DNA from: Sphingomonadaceae bacterium
Lineage (GTDB): Bacteria > Pseudomonadota > Alphaproteobacteria > Sphingomonadales > Sphingomonadaceae
Length of the DNA: 32,914 bases
Direction of reading: 5' to 3'
Assembly: GCA_009920915.1 (NCBI GenBank)
Contig: RFZB01000013.1
Span: forward strand, 1-32,914
The notes under the pieces were generated by a model. That model did not search any database, had not been told where the DNA came from, and saw nothing but the letters and a program-made list of their open reading frames with translations. The translations under genes were made by a program, and so were the position numbers. Below, piece by piece: positions 19,252-27,947 of the stretch; position 1 is the stretch's first letter; each line of letters starts with the position of its first letter.

Positions 19252-20075
19252 AGGCTGGTGCGCTGGCCGCCCCAGAATTCGCCTTCTTTCTGCGTGTCCA
19301 AGTCCACAGCGCCGCGCACGCCCAGCTTCGCGCGCGCTTCTTCCAGCGGCACGTGCCAGACATCTTCCATCTTCGCCATCCAGAATGGGTCGGACTGGCG
19401 GCCAATGCGAATGCCCTGTTCAATGCAGGATAAGGCGGTTTCCCAAACCTGCGGGTAATGGAGCATCGTGCGGATCACGTAACGCATCGTCCCGAAAATC
19501 GAGAGGACACTCATCTCGCCCGCCAGTTCCTTATTCTGAATATGCGTGTGGATCGTCGCCAAGCGGAACCAATAGGGGATCAGTTCGCCCATATAGTTAA
19601 AGCCGCCGCCGGTCAGGATGTGCTCATAATCATGCGTCTGGCCTGAGCGGAGCGAATAAAATTGCCATTGCGTCTTCGGCTTATAATCGGGGACGATCTG
19701 GATGTCGTAATTCCCCTCGCTGGCGATCTTGTAGTAAATGCCGCCGACAGTGCCAGGCGCGCAATCCTTCAAGTCCTCCAGCGTGTAGTCTGACACCCAC
19801 CAGTCCGAAAACCATTTGTCGAACGCAGGATTCACCTTGCGCTCCTCGGTAATCATATGTTCGATATGATCAAAATCGCGCAGCTCATCAATGAAGCTCA
19901 ACAATTGGTACATTTCAGCGGCAGGCGGAAAATCCGGCCCATTTTTCTTAAGCGCGATAAAGGCAATCCATTCCCGCAGGCGCGGGTGGTTGAGATATTT
20001 GGACGACGACACCAGCACGCTTGAATCAGTACCAAGCAGCTTTACCCCGCGCGCCAGATAGGGAATATCGTCCAT
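19248..20075 (-). CDS. Coq4-like family protein
   Basis: Contains HDYEH-ILTGGGFNYMG-E, which matches the Coq4 metal-binding signature HDxxH-x11-E; flanking RSGQTHDYEH and ELIPYWFRLATIHTH. Start set at MDDIPYLARG rather than the ORF-track 20195 start. Confidence 0.7.
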   Translation of the reverse strand: MDDIPYLARGVKLLGTDSSVLVSSSKYLNHPRLREWIAFIALKKNGPDFPPAAEMYQLLSFIDELRDFDHIEHMITEERKVNPAFDKWFSDWWVSDYTLEDLKDCAPGTVGGIYYKIASEGNYDIQIVPDYKPKTQWQFYSLRSGQTHDYEHILTGGGFNYMGELIPYWFRLATIHTHIQNKELAGEMSVLSIFGTMRYVIRTMLHYPQVWETALSCIEQGIRIGRQSDPFWMAKMEDVWHVPLEEARAKLGVRGAVDLDTQKEGEFWGGQRTSL

Positions 20076-20091
20076 GAGTCTCTCTCCTTTA

Positions 20092-20126
20092 TTTGCGTAA
20101 AAACTTACGGCTTTTAAATTCGCAAA
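20092..20126. promoter_or_regulatory. candidate operator, TTTGCGTA-N19-TTCGCAAA (site C)
   Basis: Inverted half-sites with one mismatch and 19-nt spacing, plus a nested perfect repeat CGTAA-AAAC-TTACG at 20096-20109; between the divergent Coq4-like and SDR genes. Confidence 0.6.
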
Positions 20127-20182
20127 TCTAGGGTATTTGAACGCGAGAGAGACAATGTGCGTCGAATCGGGAGAGGAAAGCG

Positions 20183-21055
20183 ATGACAGAGCCAAAAATT
20201 GCCCTTGTAACCGGAGCCAGCCGTGGCGCAGGCGCGGGCGTTGCCCGTGGATTGGGCGAATTGGGGTATACGGTCTATGTTACAGGCCGCTCTGTCACAG
20301 GCAGCACGGCCAAGGGGTGGGACGGCACGCCGCTGCCCGGAACGATTGGCGAAACTGCCGCTGAAATCACCAAGCGCGGCGGCAAGGGCATTGCGGTTGC
20401 CTGCGACCATGGGGATGACGCCCAAGTCGCCCGCGTCTTTGAACAGATTATGGATGAACAAGGCCGGCTGGACCTGTTGGTCAACAACGCCGCCTATATG
20501 CACCCGCAACTGATTGAGAAAAAGCCGTTCTGGGAGAAGGAACTGGCAGCGCAATATATTCTCGATGTCGGTCTGCGCTCTGCCTATGTGGCCAGCTGGC
20601 ACGCAGCGCGCATCATGGTTCCGCAAAAAAGCGGTATGATTGCAATGACGTCCTCCTTTGGCGCGTCCTGCTATATGCACGGGCCAGCTTATGGCGCGCA
20701 AAAGGCAGGCCTCGATAAGCTGGCGCATGATATGGAGCATGACCTGCGTGGCTCCGGCGTCATTGCCGTTTCCATCTGGCTTGGCCCGCAAATCACCGAA
20801 CGCGCGTTGATCGCCAAAGAAGTAAATCCGGAACAATATGAAGGCTTTATGTCTGTTGCCGAAAATCCGGAATTTACGGGCCATATTCTCGATGCGATTA
20901 ACAACAGCAGTCGCCGCGACGAATTGTCCGGCAACACCCTGATTGGCGCCGAAATTGCTAAGGAGCTGGGCATTAACGACCGCGGGATGGATCGCCCATC
21001 GTATCGCGATATGCTGGGCAGCCCGCGTGAAAAGAACCCGGCGGCTGTTTACTGA
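20183..21055 (+). CDS. short-chain dehydrogenase/reductase (SDR)
   Basis: KIALVTGASRGAGAGVARGLGELGYTVYVTGRS, DLLVNNAAYM, YGAQKAGLDKLAHDMEHDL. Confidence 0.88.
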   Translation: MTEPKIALVTGASRGAGAGVARGLGELGYTVYVTGRSVTGSTAKGWDGTPLPGTIGETAAEITKRGGKGIAVACDHGDDAQVARVFEQIMDEQGRLDLLVNNAAYMHPQLIEKKPFWEKELAAQYILDVGLRSAYVASWHAARIMVPQKSGMIAMTSSFGASCYMHGPAYGAQKAGLDKLAHDMEHDLRGSGVIAVSIWLGPQITERALIAKEVNPEQYEGFMSVAENPEFTGHILDAINNSSRRDELSGNTLIGAEIAKELGINDRGMDRPSYRDMLGSPREKNPAAVY

Positions 21056-21064
21056 GCATCCCCC

Positions 21065-22651
21065 ATGGCCACGCAATTTCACCTTGCAGATTTGTTCGAA
21101 ACTGTCGCCGCGACAGTGCCGGACCGCGTCGCAATTATTTCAGATAGTGCCCGGCTGACATATGCTGAGCTGAATGATCAGGCCGGCCGGCTGGCCAGCG
21201 GCTTGGCCGCACATGGCGTGGCCCGCGGCGATAAAATTGGGCTCTATTTGTACAACAGCCCTGCTTATCTGCTGGGCTTTATTGCGGCCTGCAAACTGGG
21301 GGCGGTGCCCTATAACGTCAATTACCGCTATCGTGCCGACGAACTGCGCTATCTGTTCACCAATGCGGACAGCGCCGTCATTCTGCATGGAGCGGAGTTT
21401 ACGCCCATCATCCGCGACCTGCGCAACGACATACCGACCCTGAAAGTCACCGTGGCTGTGCCGGATGGCTCAAACACCGACATTTCGGGCTCGCTTGACT
21501 ATGTTCAGTTGCTGGCCACGTCGCCAACAGGCCCTTGGGACAGGGGTGAGGATGATATCATCCTCAGCTATACGGGCGGCACCACAGGCATGCCCAAAGG
21601 CGTGATGTGGCCGCACCGCGCCTTCCTGTTCGCCTGCGCGGGGGGAGCGGGCTATTTCAATCCCGCCGGGCCAGTTCAAAAGCCAGAAGACATCGCGGAC
21701 CGCGCAGCCAATGGCTATCCGCTGAAAATGTTCCCACTGGCCCCGCTGATGCATATGGCCGCTGTCTGGGCGACATGGTCCGCGCTCCTCAACGGGTTAA
21801 CGATCATTCTTGATGAAGGTCGCACATTTGACCCGGAAAAGATTTTCGACACTGTAGAGCGCGAGGGCGCAAACCTGATCCAATTTGTCGGCGACGCGAT
21901 GGCGACACCGCTGCGGGACACGCTGCGCGCCCATCCAGGTCGCTGGAAGCTGGACCATGTCATGAATTTGGGTTCTGGCGGGGCTGTATTTTCGCAGCAT
22001 CTGAAAGATGATCTCAAAGCCATGATCCCATCTGCCAGCATTACAGATGGCATGGGATCGTCTGAAACGGGCGTATCAGGCATGGCGGAAAAAAGCGCCG
22101 AAGGCGTCATGCGGCTGGCTGCCAATGAGAACCAGCAAGTGATTGTGGATGATCGCATTGGCAAGGTCGGTGAAACGGGCTTTATCGCCCGCACTGGCAA
22201 CACCCCAGTGGGCTATTATAATGATCCGGTGAAAACTGCCGAAACCTTTCAGATTGTTGATGGCAAGCTGTGGGCCGTCTCTGGCGATGCCGGACGACTG
22301 GATGAGGATGGCATGATCACCATGTTCGGTCGCGGCTCAACCTGCATCAACAGCGGCGGGGAAAAGATTTTCCCTGAAGAGGTGGAAGAGGCGCTGCGCG
22401 CCCACCCGGCAATTTTTGATGCCGTGGTTGCTGGCCAGAAAGATGATCGTTGGGGCGAGCGTGTGGTGGGCATTGTCTCGCGCCGGGCCGACGCAATCGC
22501 GCCAAGCCTGGACGAAGTAAAAGCCTTTCTGTCTGATCGTCTGGCAGGCTATAAAATCCCCAAGGCGCTGGTCTGGGTCGATGACGTGAAACGTTCCCCT
22601 GCGGGCAAGCAGGATTATCGCTGGGCAAAGGACATGGCGGCAGACGCATGA
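21065..22651 (+). CDS. acyl-CoA synthetase (AMP-forming), FadD19-like subgroup
   Basis: ILSYTGGTTGMPKGVMWPHRAF (P-loop), DGMGSSETGVSG, FGRGSTCINSGGEKIFPEEVEEALRAHPAIFDAVVAGQKDDRWGERVV, PAGKQDYRWAK. Confidence 0.9.
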   Translation: MATQFHLADLFETVAATVPDRVAIISDSARLTYAELNDQAGRLASGLAAHGVARGDKIGLYLYNSPAYLLGFIAACKLGAVPYNVNYRYRADELRYLFTNADSAVILHGAEFTPIIRDLRNDIPTLKVTVAVPDGSNTDISGSLDYVQLLATSPTGPWDRGEDDIILSYTGGTTGMPKGVMWPHRAFLFACAGGAGYFNPAGPVQKPEDIADRAANGYPLKMFPLAPLMHMAAVWATWSALLNGLTIILDEGRTFDPEKIFDTVEREGANLIQFVGDAMATPLRDTLRAHPGRWKLDHVMNLGSGGAVFSQHLKDDLKAMIPSASITDGMGSSETGVSGMAEKSAEGVMRLAANENQQVIVDDRIGKVGETGFIARTGNTPVGYYNDPVKTAETFQIVDGKLWAVSGDAGRLDEDGMITMFGRGSTCINSGGEKIFPEEVEEALRAHPAIFDAVVAGQKDDRWGERVVGIVSRRADAIAPSLDEVKAFLSDRLAGYKIPKALVWVDDVKRSPAGKQDYRWAKDMAADA

Positions 22652-24282
22652 GCGAAGTTGATCCCATTTTTGCCAAGCTGACAGCAGCAGGTGAGCCCTT
22701 TGCGCTGACCGAGCGTGATGGCCTGCGGCTCTTTTCCAATATGCCGCCTGATCTCAATATGCTGATTGAAAGCGCACGGCGGCATGGCGACAAAACCTTC
22801 ATTGTCGAAGGCGAGACGCGCTTAAGCTTTGATGATGTGTTTCGCCTGCGCGATGCACTGGTGCCGCATTTGGGCATCACCGCGCGCGGGGAACGTGTGG
22901 CGATTTGTATGCGCAACCGCAGCGAATGGGCCATTGGGTTTCTGGCAACAATTCGTGCAGGCGGCGTGCCTGCGCTGGTCAATAGTCGCGGCGCGCCTGC
23001 CGAATTGGCAGCGGCCGTGGAAGACGTATCCCCCACAATCGTGCTGGCAGATGCCGAACGTGCAGCGCTGCTGCGCGATGGCGGCTATCAGGGCCGAATT
23101 CTGGAGACCAAGGACTTTCCGACTGAGGGGGAAGCGGGGCCACCACCCGCTCCCGCCCAGCCAGAAGATCCGGCTGCCATTCTCTTCACCTCGGGCACCA
23201 CAGGCCGAGTGAAGGGGGCCGTGCTGACGCATCGCAGCCTGATGACGGGCGTCATGGGCATGCAACTGTCGGGCATGATGGTGCTGCACGGCATGGCGCA
23301 GAAAATGGGCATCGCGCCGGAAACCATTATTGCCAATATGCCGCAGGGTGCGGTGCTGGTGGTCTTTCCACTCTTCCATATTTCGGGCGTCGGGGCAGCG
23401 TTCCTCTCGCCGATGTTGGCAGGCTCTAAAATTGTCATCATGCGCCGGTGGGACCCGCAAGAGGCGCTGCAACTGATTGCCGAAGAGCGGATTACCCAAT
23501 TCACGGGCGTCCCGACAATGTTGTGGGATGTGCTGCACGGTGCCAAGCTGGATGAGGCGGATTTGAGCTCACTGCGCAACATCTCTAGCGGTGGTCAGGC
23601 GCTTCCCGTCAATCTGCTCGATGCCATTCGCGCGGCATGCCCTCAGGCCATGATGGGTACGGGCTATGGCATGACCGAAACCTCGGGCATGGTCGCGATG
23701 GCGAATGGCGAGGATTTTATTCGCAACCGCGCCTCTGCGGGCCGGGTTTTGCCCTTGGTCGATATGCGCATTGAAGGCCCAGATGGCGAAGAACTCCCCC
23801 GTGGTGAAGCGGGCGAAATTGTTGTGCGTGGCGCGCTTGTCATGTCAGGCTATTGGAACCGACCTGAAGACACAGCGGCCGTGCTCTCCGCCGATGGATG
23901 GCTGCGCACCGGCGATGTCGGCTATATTGATCCCGAAGGCTATCTCTTCATTGTGGATCGCAAAAAGGACATGGTGATTTCGGGCGGGGAAAATATCTAC
24001 TGCGCTGAGGTTGAGCGTGTCCTTGGCGAAATGCCTGAGATTACGGAATGCGCGACCTTTGGCATCCCGGATGAACGCTTGGGCGAATTGCTGGTTGCTG
24101 TCGTCGTTGCCACTGGCATTGATGAAGCAACGATCATCCACAATGTGGCCGAACATCTGGCGCGCTATAAAGCGCCGGCGCGCGTCGCCTTTTCAAACAC
24201 ACCGCTGCCGCGCAATGCGGTGGGCAAGATCGACAAAGTCTATTTGCGGGCGCATTGGCCTGAACTCATTGGAGACGCGTGA
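22648..24282 (+). CDS. acyl-CoA synthetase / AMP-dependent CoA ligase
   Basis: ILFTSGTTGRVKGAVLTHRSL, GTGYGMTETSGMV, DRKKDMVISGGENIYCAEVERVLGEMPEI, NAVGKIDK; ATGA coupling with the preceding ligase. Confidence 0.9.
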   Translation: MSEVDPIFAKLTAAGEPFALTERDGLRLFSNMPPDLNMLIESARRHGDKTFIVEGETRLSFDDVFRLRDALVPHLGITARGERVAICMRNRSEWAIGFLATIRAGGVPALVNSRGAPAELAAAVEDVSPTIVLADAERAALLRDGGYQGRILETKDFPTEGEAGPPPAPAQPEDPAAILFTSGTTGRVKGAVLTHRSLMTGVMGMQLSGMMVLHGMAQKMGIAPETIIANMPQGAVLVVFPLFHISGVGAAFLSPMLAGSKIVIMRRWDPQEALQLIAEERITQFTGVPTMLWDVLHGAKLDEADLSSLRNISSGGQALPVNLLDAIRAACPQAMMGTGYGMTETSGMVAMANGEDFIRNRASAGRVLPLVDMRIEGPDGEELPRGEAGEIVVRGALVMSGYWNRPEDTAAVLSADGWLRTGDVGYIDPEGYLFIVDRKKDMVISGGENIYCAEVERVLGEMPEITECATFGIPDERLGELLVAVVVATGIDEATIIHNVAEHLARYKAPARVAFSNTPLPRNAVGKIDKVYLRAHWPELIGDA

Positions 24283-24283
24283 T

Positions 24284-25150
24284 ATGGGTATGCCCAAAGA
24301 CATCAAAATCATCGACTGTATGTTGGGGATTCCCGAAGCTGAAGACCGGTCTGAATGGTTTGCCAGCTTCCGCCCGCTGATTAAGGACCAGCAAACGCTG
24401 GAATCCTTTAAAATGCCTGCGCAATATATGTTCAAGGATATTCCTGAGACGCGCAATGTGGATGATTATGTCGCTTGGACTGTCGATCAGATGGACCAGT
24501 TTAACATCGATAAGGCGTTGATTGGCTGGAACGAGAATAAGACGTCTTATCGCGCGAAGGAAAAATTTGGCGATCGCTTCTTCTTTGATCTGCCTTGCGA
24601 TCCCAATAAGGGCGTGGACGAAGTCCGCCGGATTAAGCGCATTCATGCCGAAGTGGGCTTGTCCGCAATCAGCGTTTTCCCCTCGGGCACGCTGCCTCAG
24701 GTGGCAATCAACCATAAATATATGTTCCCGCTCTATACCTGTGCGGCAGAGTTGGGCATTCCGATCCTGCTCAATGTTGGCATTCCCGGCCCGCGCATCC
24801 CGATGGAAACGCAAAAGGTGGAGCATCTGGACGAAGTCTGCTGGTTCTTCCCAGACTTAAAGATTGTCATGCGCCATGGCGCCGAGCCATGGGAAGCCTT
24901 GGCCGTAAAGTTGATGCTGAAATGGCCAAACCTCTATTATTCCACCAGCGCCTTTGCGCCAAAGCACTATCCCAAGGCGATTATTGATTACGCCAACACG
25001 CGCGGCGCAGATAAGATTATCTATGCCGGCTATTTCCCCATGGGCCTCAGCCTTGACCGGATTTTCTCGGACATGGAAAATGTGCCCTTTAAGGATGATG
25101 TGTGGCCGAAATTCTTGCGGGAAAATGCACAAAAGGTTTTCGGGCTGTAA
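24284..25150 (+). CDS. amidohydrolase-2 (ACMSD-like) family protein, atypical motifs
   Basis: TIM-barrel amidohydrolase_2-like: VFPSGTLPQVAINHKYMFPLYTCAAELGIPILLNVG...FPDLKIVMRHGAEPWEALAVKLMLKWPNLYYSTSAFAPKHYPKAIIDYANTRGADKIIYAGYFP. Start IDCMLGIPEAED instead of the usual IDxHxH. Confidence 0.75.
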   Translation: MGMPKDIKIIDCMLGIPEAEDRSEWFASFRPLIKDQQTLESFKMPAQYMFKDIPETRNVDDYVAWTVDQMDQFNIDKALIGWNENKTSYRAKEKFGDRFFFDLPCDPNKGVDEVRRIKRIHAEVGLSAISVFPSGTLPQVAINHKYMFPLYTCAAELGIPILLNVGIPGPRIPMETQKVEHLDEVCWFFPDLKIVMRHGAEPWEALAVKLMLKWPNLYYSTSAFAPKHYPKAIIDYANTRGADKIIYAGYFPMGLSLDRIFSDMENVPFKDDVWPKFLRENAQKVFGL

Positions 25151-25192
25151 ATTTGTAGAGGAGCTGGGAAGTCTGCTCCGTTTCCACCCCAA

Positions 25193-25235
25193 GGCCAGCA
25201 GAGACAACCCCTCTGGCCCGCCCCATCAACGGGGC
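25193..25235 (+). promoter_or_regulatory. two adjacent short hairpins in the leader upstream of the Rieske oxygenase gene
   Basis: ggccag (25193-25198) pairs with ctggcc (25213-25218); gcccc (25220-25224) pairs with ggggc (25231-25235). No poly-T follows. Confidence 0.35.
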
Positions 25236-25255
25236 AATTGAGAAGGAGACGCATC

Positions 25256-26365
25256 ATGTCTGATGCTGAAAGCAAAGCTGCTAGCGATGCCCGCACGGCA
25301 CCTGTGGCCGTCTGGCAAATCCTTGAAAAGCTTAAAGGGCAGGATTTGATCGACTGGCGTTTGGCCAATGTGGAAAATCGCGCCTCGATTGAAGAGCGCA
25401 ATTTGAACATTGGCATTCCCTTTGGCTGGTATCCGCTGGTGATGGCGAAGGATCTGGCCGTCGGCGAAGTGAAGCCGCTGCGCTATTTTTCCAAAGACCT
25501 CGCGATGTGGCGCGGCGAAGATGGCGAAGTCCGCATGGTCGATGCCTATTGCAAGCATCTGGGCGCGCATATGGGCCATGGCGGCAAAGTGCATGGCAAT
25601 TTGCTGGAATGCCCGTTCCACGCGTGGCGCTATGACGGCAATGAAGGCGTGGTAAAGGACATTCCCTATGCGCGCGTCATCCCGCCGCAGGTAAAGCGCA
25701 AATGCACCCGCACATGGCACATTACCGAAGCCAATCGCTGGATTTGGGCGTGGTATCACCCCGAAGACGTTGCCCCCTTGTGGGAAGTGGCGCGCCTGCC
25801 CGAATGTTCTGACCCCGACTGGACAGATTTTGAAGTCCATGAATGGAATGTCTGGGGCTCGATCCAGAACATGGCCGAAAATGGCGTCGATGTGGCGCAC
25901 TTCAAATATATTCACGGCACGGCCAATGTTCCCTTGGGTGAATTGCGCTGGGGCGAATGGGGCCGTGGCGCTGATGTCAATGCCAAGATGGGCACGCCCT
26001 GGGGCGAAGTCGATGGCTGCATCAGCTATGACACCATGGGCCCGGGCCAAAGCTGGACGCGCTTTACCGGCATTTCGGAAACACTGCTTGTTGCGTGCCT
26101 TGCGCCAGTTGAGCTGGACCATGTTCATGCGCGTTTCTGCTTCACCCAGCCCAAGGCGCAAGCCGAAGGGGAACGTGCAGGCGTTGCCAAGGCCATTATC
26201 CGCGACATCTGCAAGCAGTTTGATCAGGATAAGGTGGTGTGGGATCGGCAGAAATATGAAGCCAACCCCATTATTTGCGATGGCGATGGCCCTATTCCGC
26301 AATTCCGCAAATTCTATTCACGCTATTACGTAACACCCGAAAAAGACGCGCATAAAGCGGCGTAA
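25256..26365 (+). CDS. Rieske non-heme iron oxygenase, KshA/DAF-36-like
   Basis: Rieske motif YCKHLGAHMGHGGKVHGNLLECPFHAWRYDG (CxH...CxxH) and mononuclear iron motif NMAENGVDVAHFKYIHGTA (D..H....H). Confidence 0.88.
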   Translation: MSDAESKAASDARTAPVAVWQILEKLKGQDLIDWRLANVENRASIEERNLNIGIPFGWYPLVMAKDLAVGEVKPLRYFSKDLAMWRGEDGEVRMVDAYCKHLGAHMGHGGKVHGNLLECPFHAWRYDGNEGVVKDIPYARVIPPQVKRKCTRTWHITEANRWIWAWYHPEDVAPLWEVARLPECSDPDWTDFEVHEWNVWGSIQNMAENGVDVAHFKYIHGTANVPLGELRWGEWGRGADVNAKMGTPWGEVDGCISYDTMGPGQSWTRFTGISETLLVACLAPVELDHVHARFCFTQPKAQAEGERAGVAKAIIRDICKQFDQDKVVWDRQKYEANPIICDGDGPIPQFRKFYSRYYVTPEKDAHKAA

Positions 26366-26382
26366 CCAAACACCAATATCCA

Positions 26383-26413
26383 AGGGCCGGCCCCATCAGG
26401 CTGGCCCTTTTTC
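26383..26413 (+). terminator. Rho-independent terminator after the Rieske oxygenase gene
   Basis: agggccggcc-ccatca-ggctggccct followed by a T run (ttttt); 10-bp stem with one G-T wobble. Confidence 0.85.
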
Positions 26414-26439
26414 TTAAGACTGTGGGAGAGAGACCGGAC

Positions 26440-27925
26440 ATGATGGATCGTCGTCAATTATTGGCAACGGGGGCCGCGCTGGCCGTGGCAGCACCTGTCC
26501 GGGCGAAGGGGAAAGCGATGAAGAGCAGCATTCTCGATGGCCATGATGCGATGGGCTTGGCCGATCTGGTCAAAACCCGCCAAGTCGCCCCCACCGAATT
26601 GCTTGAGGCTGCGATTGCGCGTGCCGAGGCGCTGAACCCGCGTTTTAACTTCATGGCACAAAAACACTATGATTATGCCCGCGCCGCTATTGCCAAGGGC
26701 CTGCCACAAGGGCCGTTTACAGGCGTGCCGTGGCTGTTGAAGGACCTGAACACCTATATCGCGGGTGAACTGACCGAAGGCGGCAGCCGCTTTTACAAAG
26801 GCTATCGTGCCGCAGTGACGTCTGAACTGGTCCGCCGCTATGAAAAGGCAGGGCTTGTTATCTTCGGAAAGACCACAACGCCCGAATTTGGTTTGACAGG
26901 CACAACTGAAAATAAGCTGACGGGCGATACGCATAACCCGTGGAACCCGGATCATATTGCCGGCGGGTCGTCTGGTGGGGCGGCGGCGGCTGTTGCGGCC
27001 GGTGTCATTCCAGCTGCCCATGCAACGGATGGCGGCGGCTCTATTCGTATCCCAGCGGCCTGTTGTGGGCTTTTTGGCATGAAACCCAGCCGTGGGCGCA
27101 TCCCGATGGGGCCAGTGCGGACCGAAGGCTGGGGTGGCCTCTCCTGCCACCATGCCGTGACGCACAGCGTGCGCGACAGTGCCGCCTTGATGGATGCCAC
27201 ACATGGCCTGGAACTCGGCGCGCGTTATGCAGCGCCAGAACCGGAAGGGGGCAGCTTCTTGGTGAATGTTGGCCGTGACCCCGGCAAGCTGCGCATTGCG
27301 CTGATGATTGCGCCCTTTGCCGGCTCACCCGTCGATCCTGAGGTGGCAGCGGCGACTGAGGCTGCGGCCAAATTATGCGAAGGCCTGGGCCATCATGTTG
27401 AGGTTGCGGCCCCCAAAATTGATGTTGCCGCCACTGGCCAAGCCTCGTTCGTCCTCATTGCCTCTGCAATTGCTGCCGATATTGAAGATCGGGCAAAGCT
27501 GCTGGGCATTACGCCAGGCCCCGATGTGCTGGAGCCAATTACGCTGGGTTTCCATGGCTATGGCAAGACGCTGTGCGTTGCAGGCGGCGGCTGTCACCAT
27601 GGCACAATTCATGGCGCATTATGACGTCATCCTCTCCCCCACGCTGGCCGCACCGCCGCTCAAACTGGGGCAGATCAACCTCACACCGGGCGTTGATTTA
27701 CCAACTTGGGGCGCACGCGCGGCGACCTTCTCCCCCTATACACAAATTGCGAATATGACGGGCCAGCCCTCAATGTCGCTGCCCCTTGCCATGTCAAAGG
27801 CGGGGCTGCCCATCGGGATTATGTTTACGGGCCGATATGGAGAAGAAGCGCTTCTCTATCGCCTCGCCGGGCAACTTGAAGCGGCAGCCCCTTGGGCTGC
27901 ACGCAAGCCGAAAATCAGCGGATAA
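26440..27925 (+). pseudogene. amidase (amidase-signature family) with Tat-like signal, interrupted by a frameshift near 27560-27580
   Basis: Frame 1 encodes MMDRRQLLATGAALAVAAPVRA, VPWLLKDL, HIAGGSSGGAAAAVAAG and DGGGSIRIPAACCGLFGMKPSRGRIP up to ITLGFHGYGKTL. Homologous sequence resumes in frame 2 as ALQAAAVTMAQFMAHYDVILSPTLAAPPLKLG...TGQPSMSLPLAMSKAGLPIGIMFTGRYGEEALLYRLAGQLE. Confidence 0.82.
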
Positions 27926-27947
27926 AAAGAGAATTTGGGGGGGCATA

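Noticed and set aside
20114-21082. 322-aa minus-strand ORF antisense to the SDR at 20183-21055
   Set aside because: The plus-strand SDR has clear TGASRGAG and YxxxK motifs; the antisense translation has no family features and would run through operator site C.
22347-23036. 229-aa and 238-aa minus-strand ORFs across the acyl-CoA synthetase genes (22347-23036 and 22822-23538)
   Set aside because: Antisense shadows of AMP-ligase genes; one spans the junction of two coupled CDSs.
25226-26302. 358-aa minus-strand ORF antisense to the Rieske oxygenase
   Set aside because: Fully overlaps a well-supported plus-strand CDS. His-rich, low-complexity translation with no recognisable domain; typical antisense open frame from biased codon usage.
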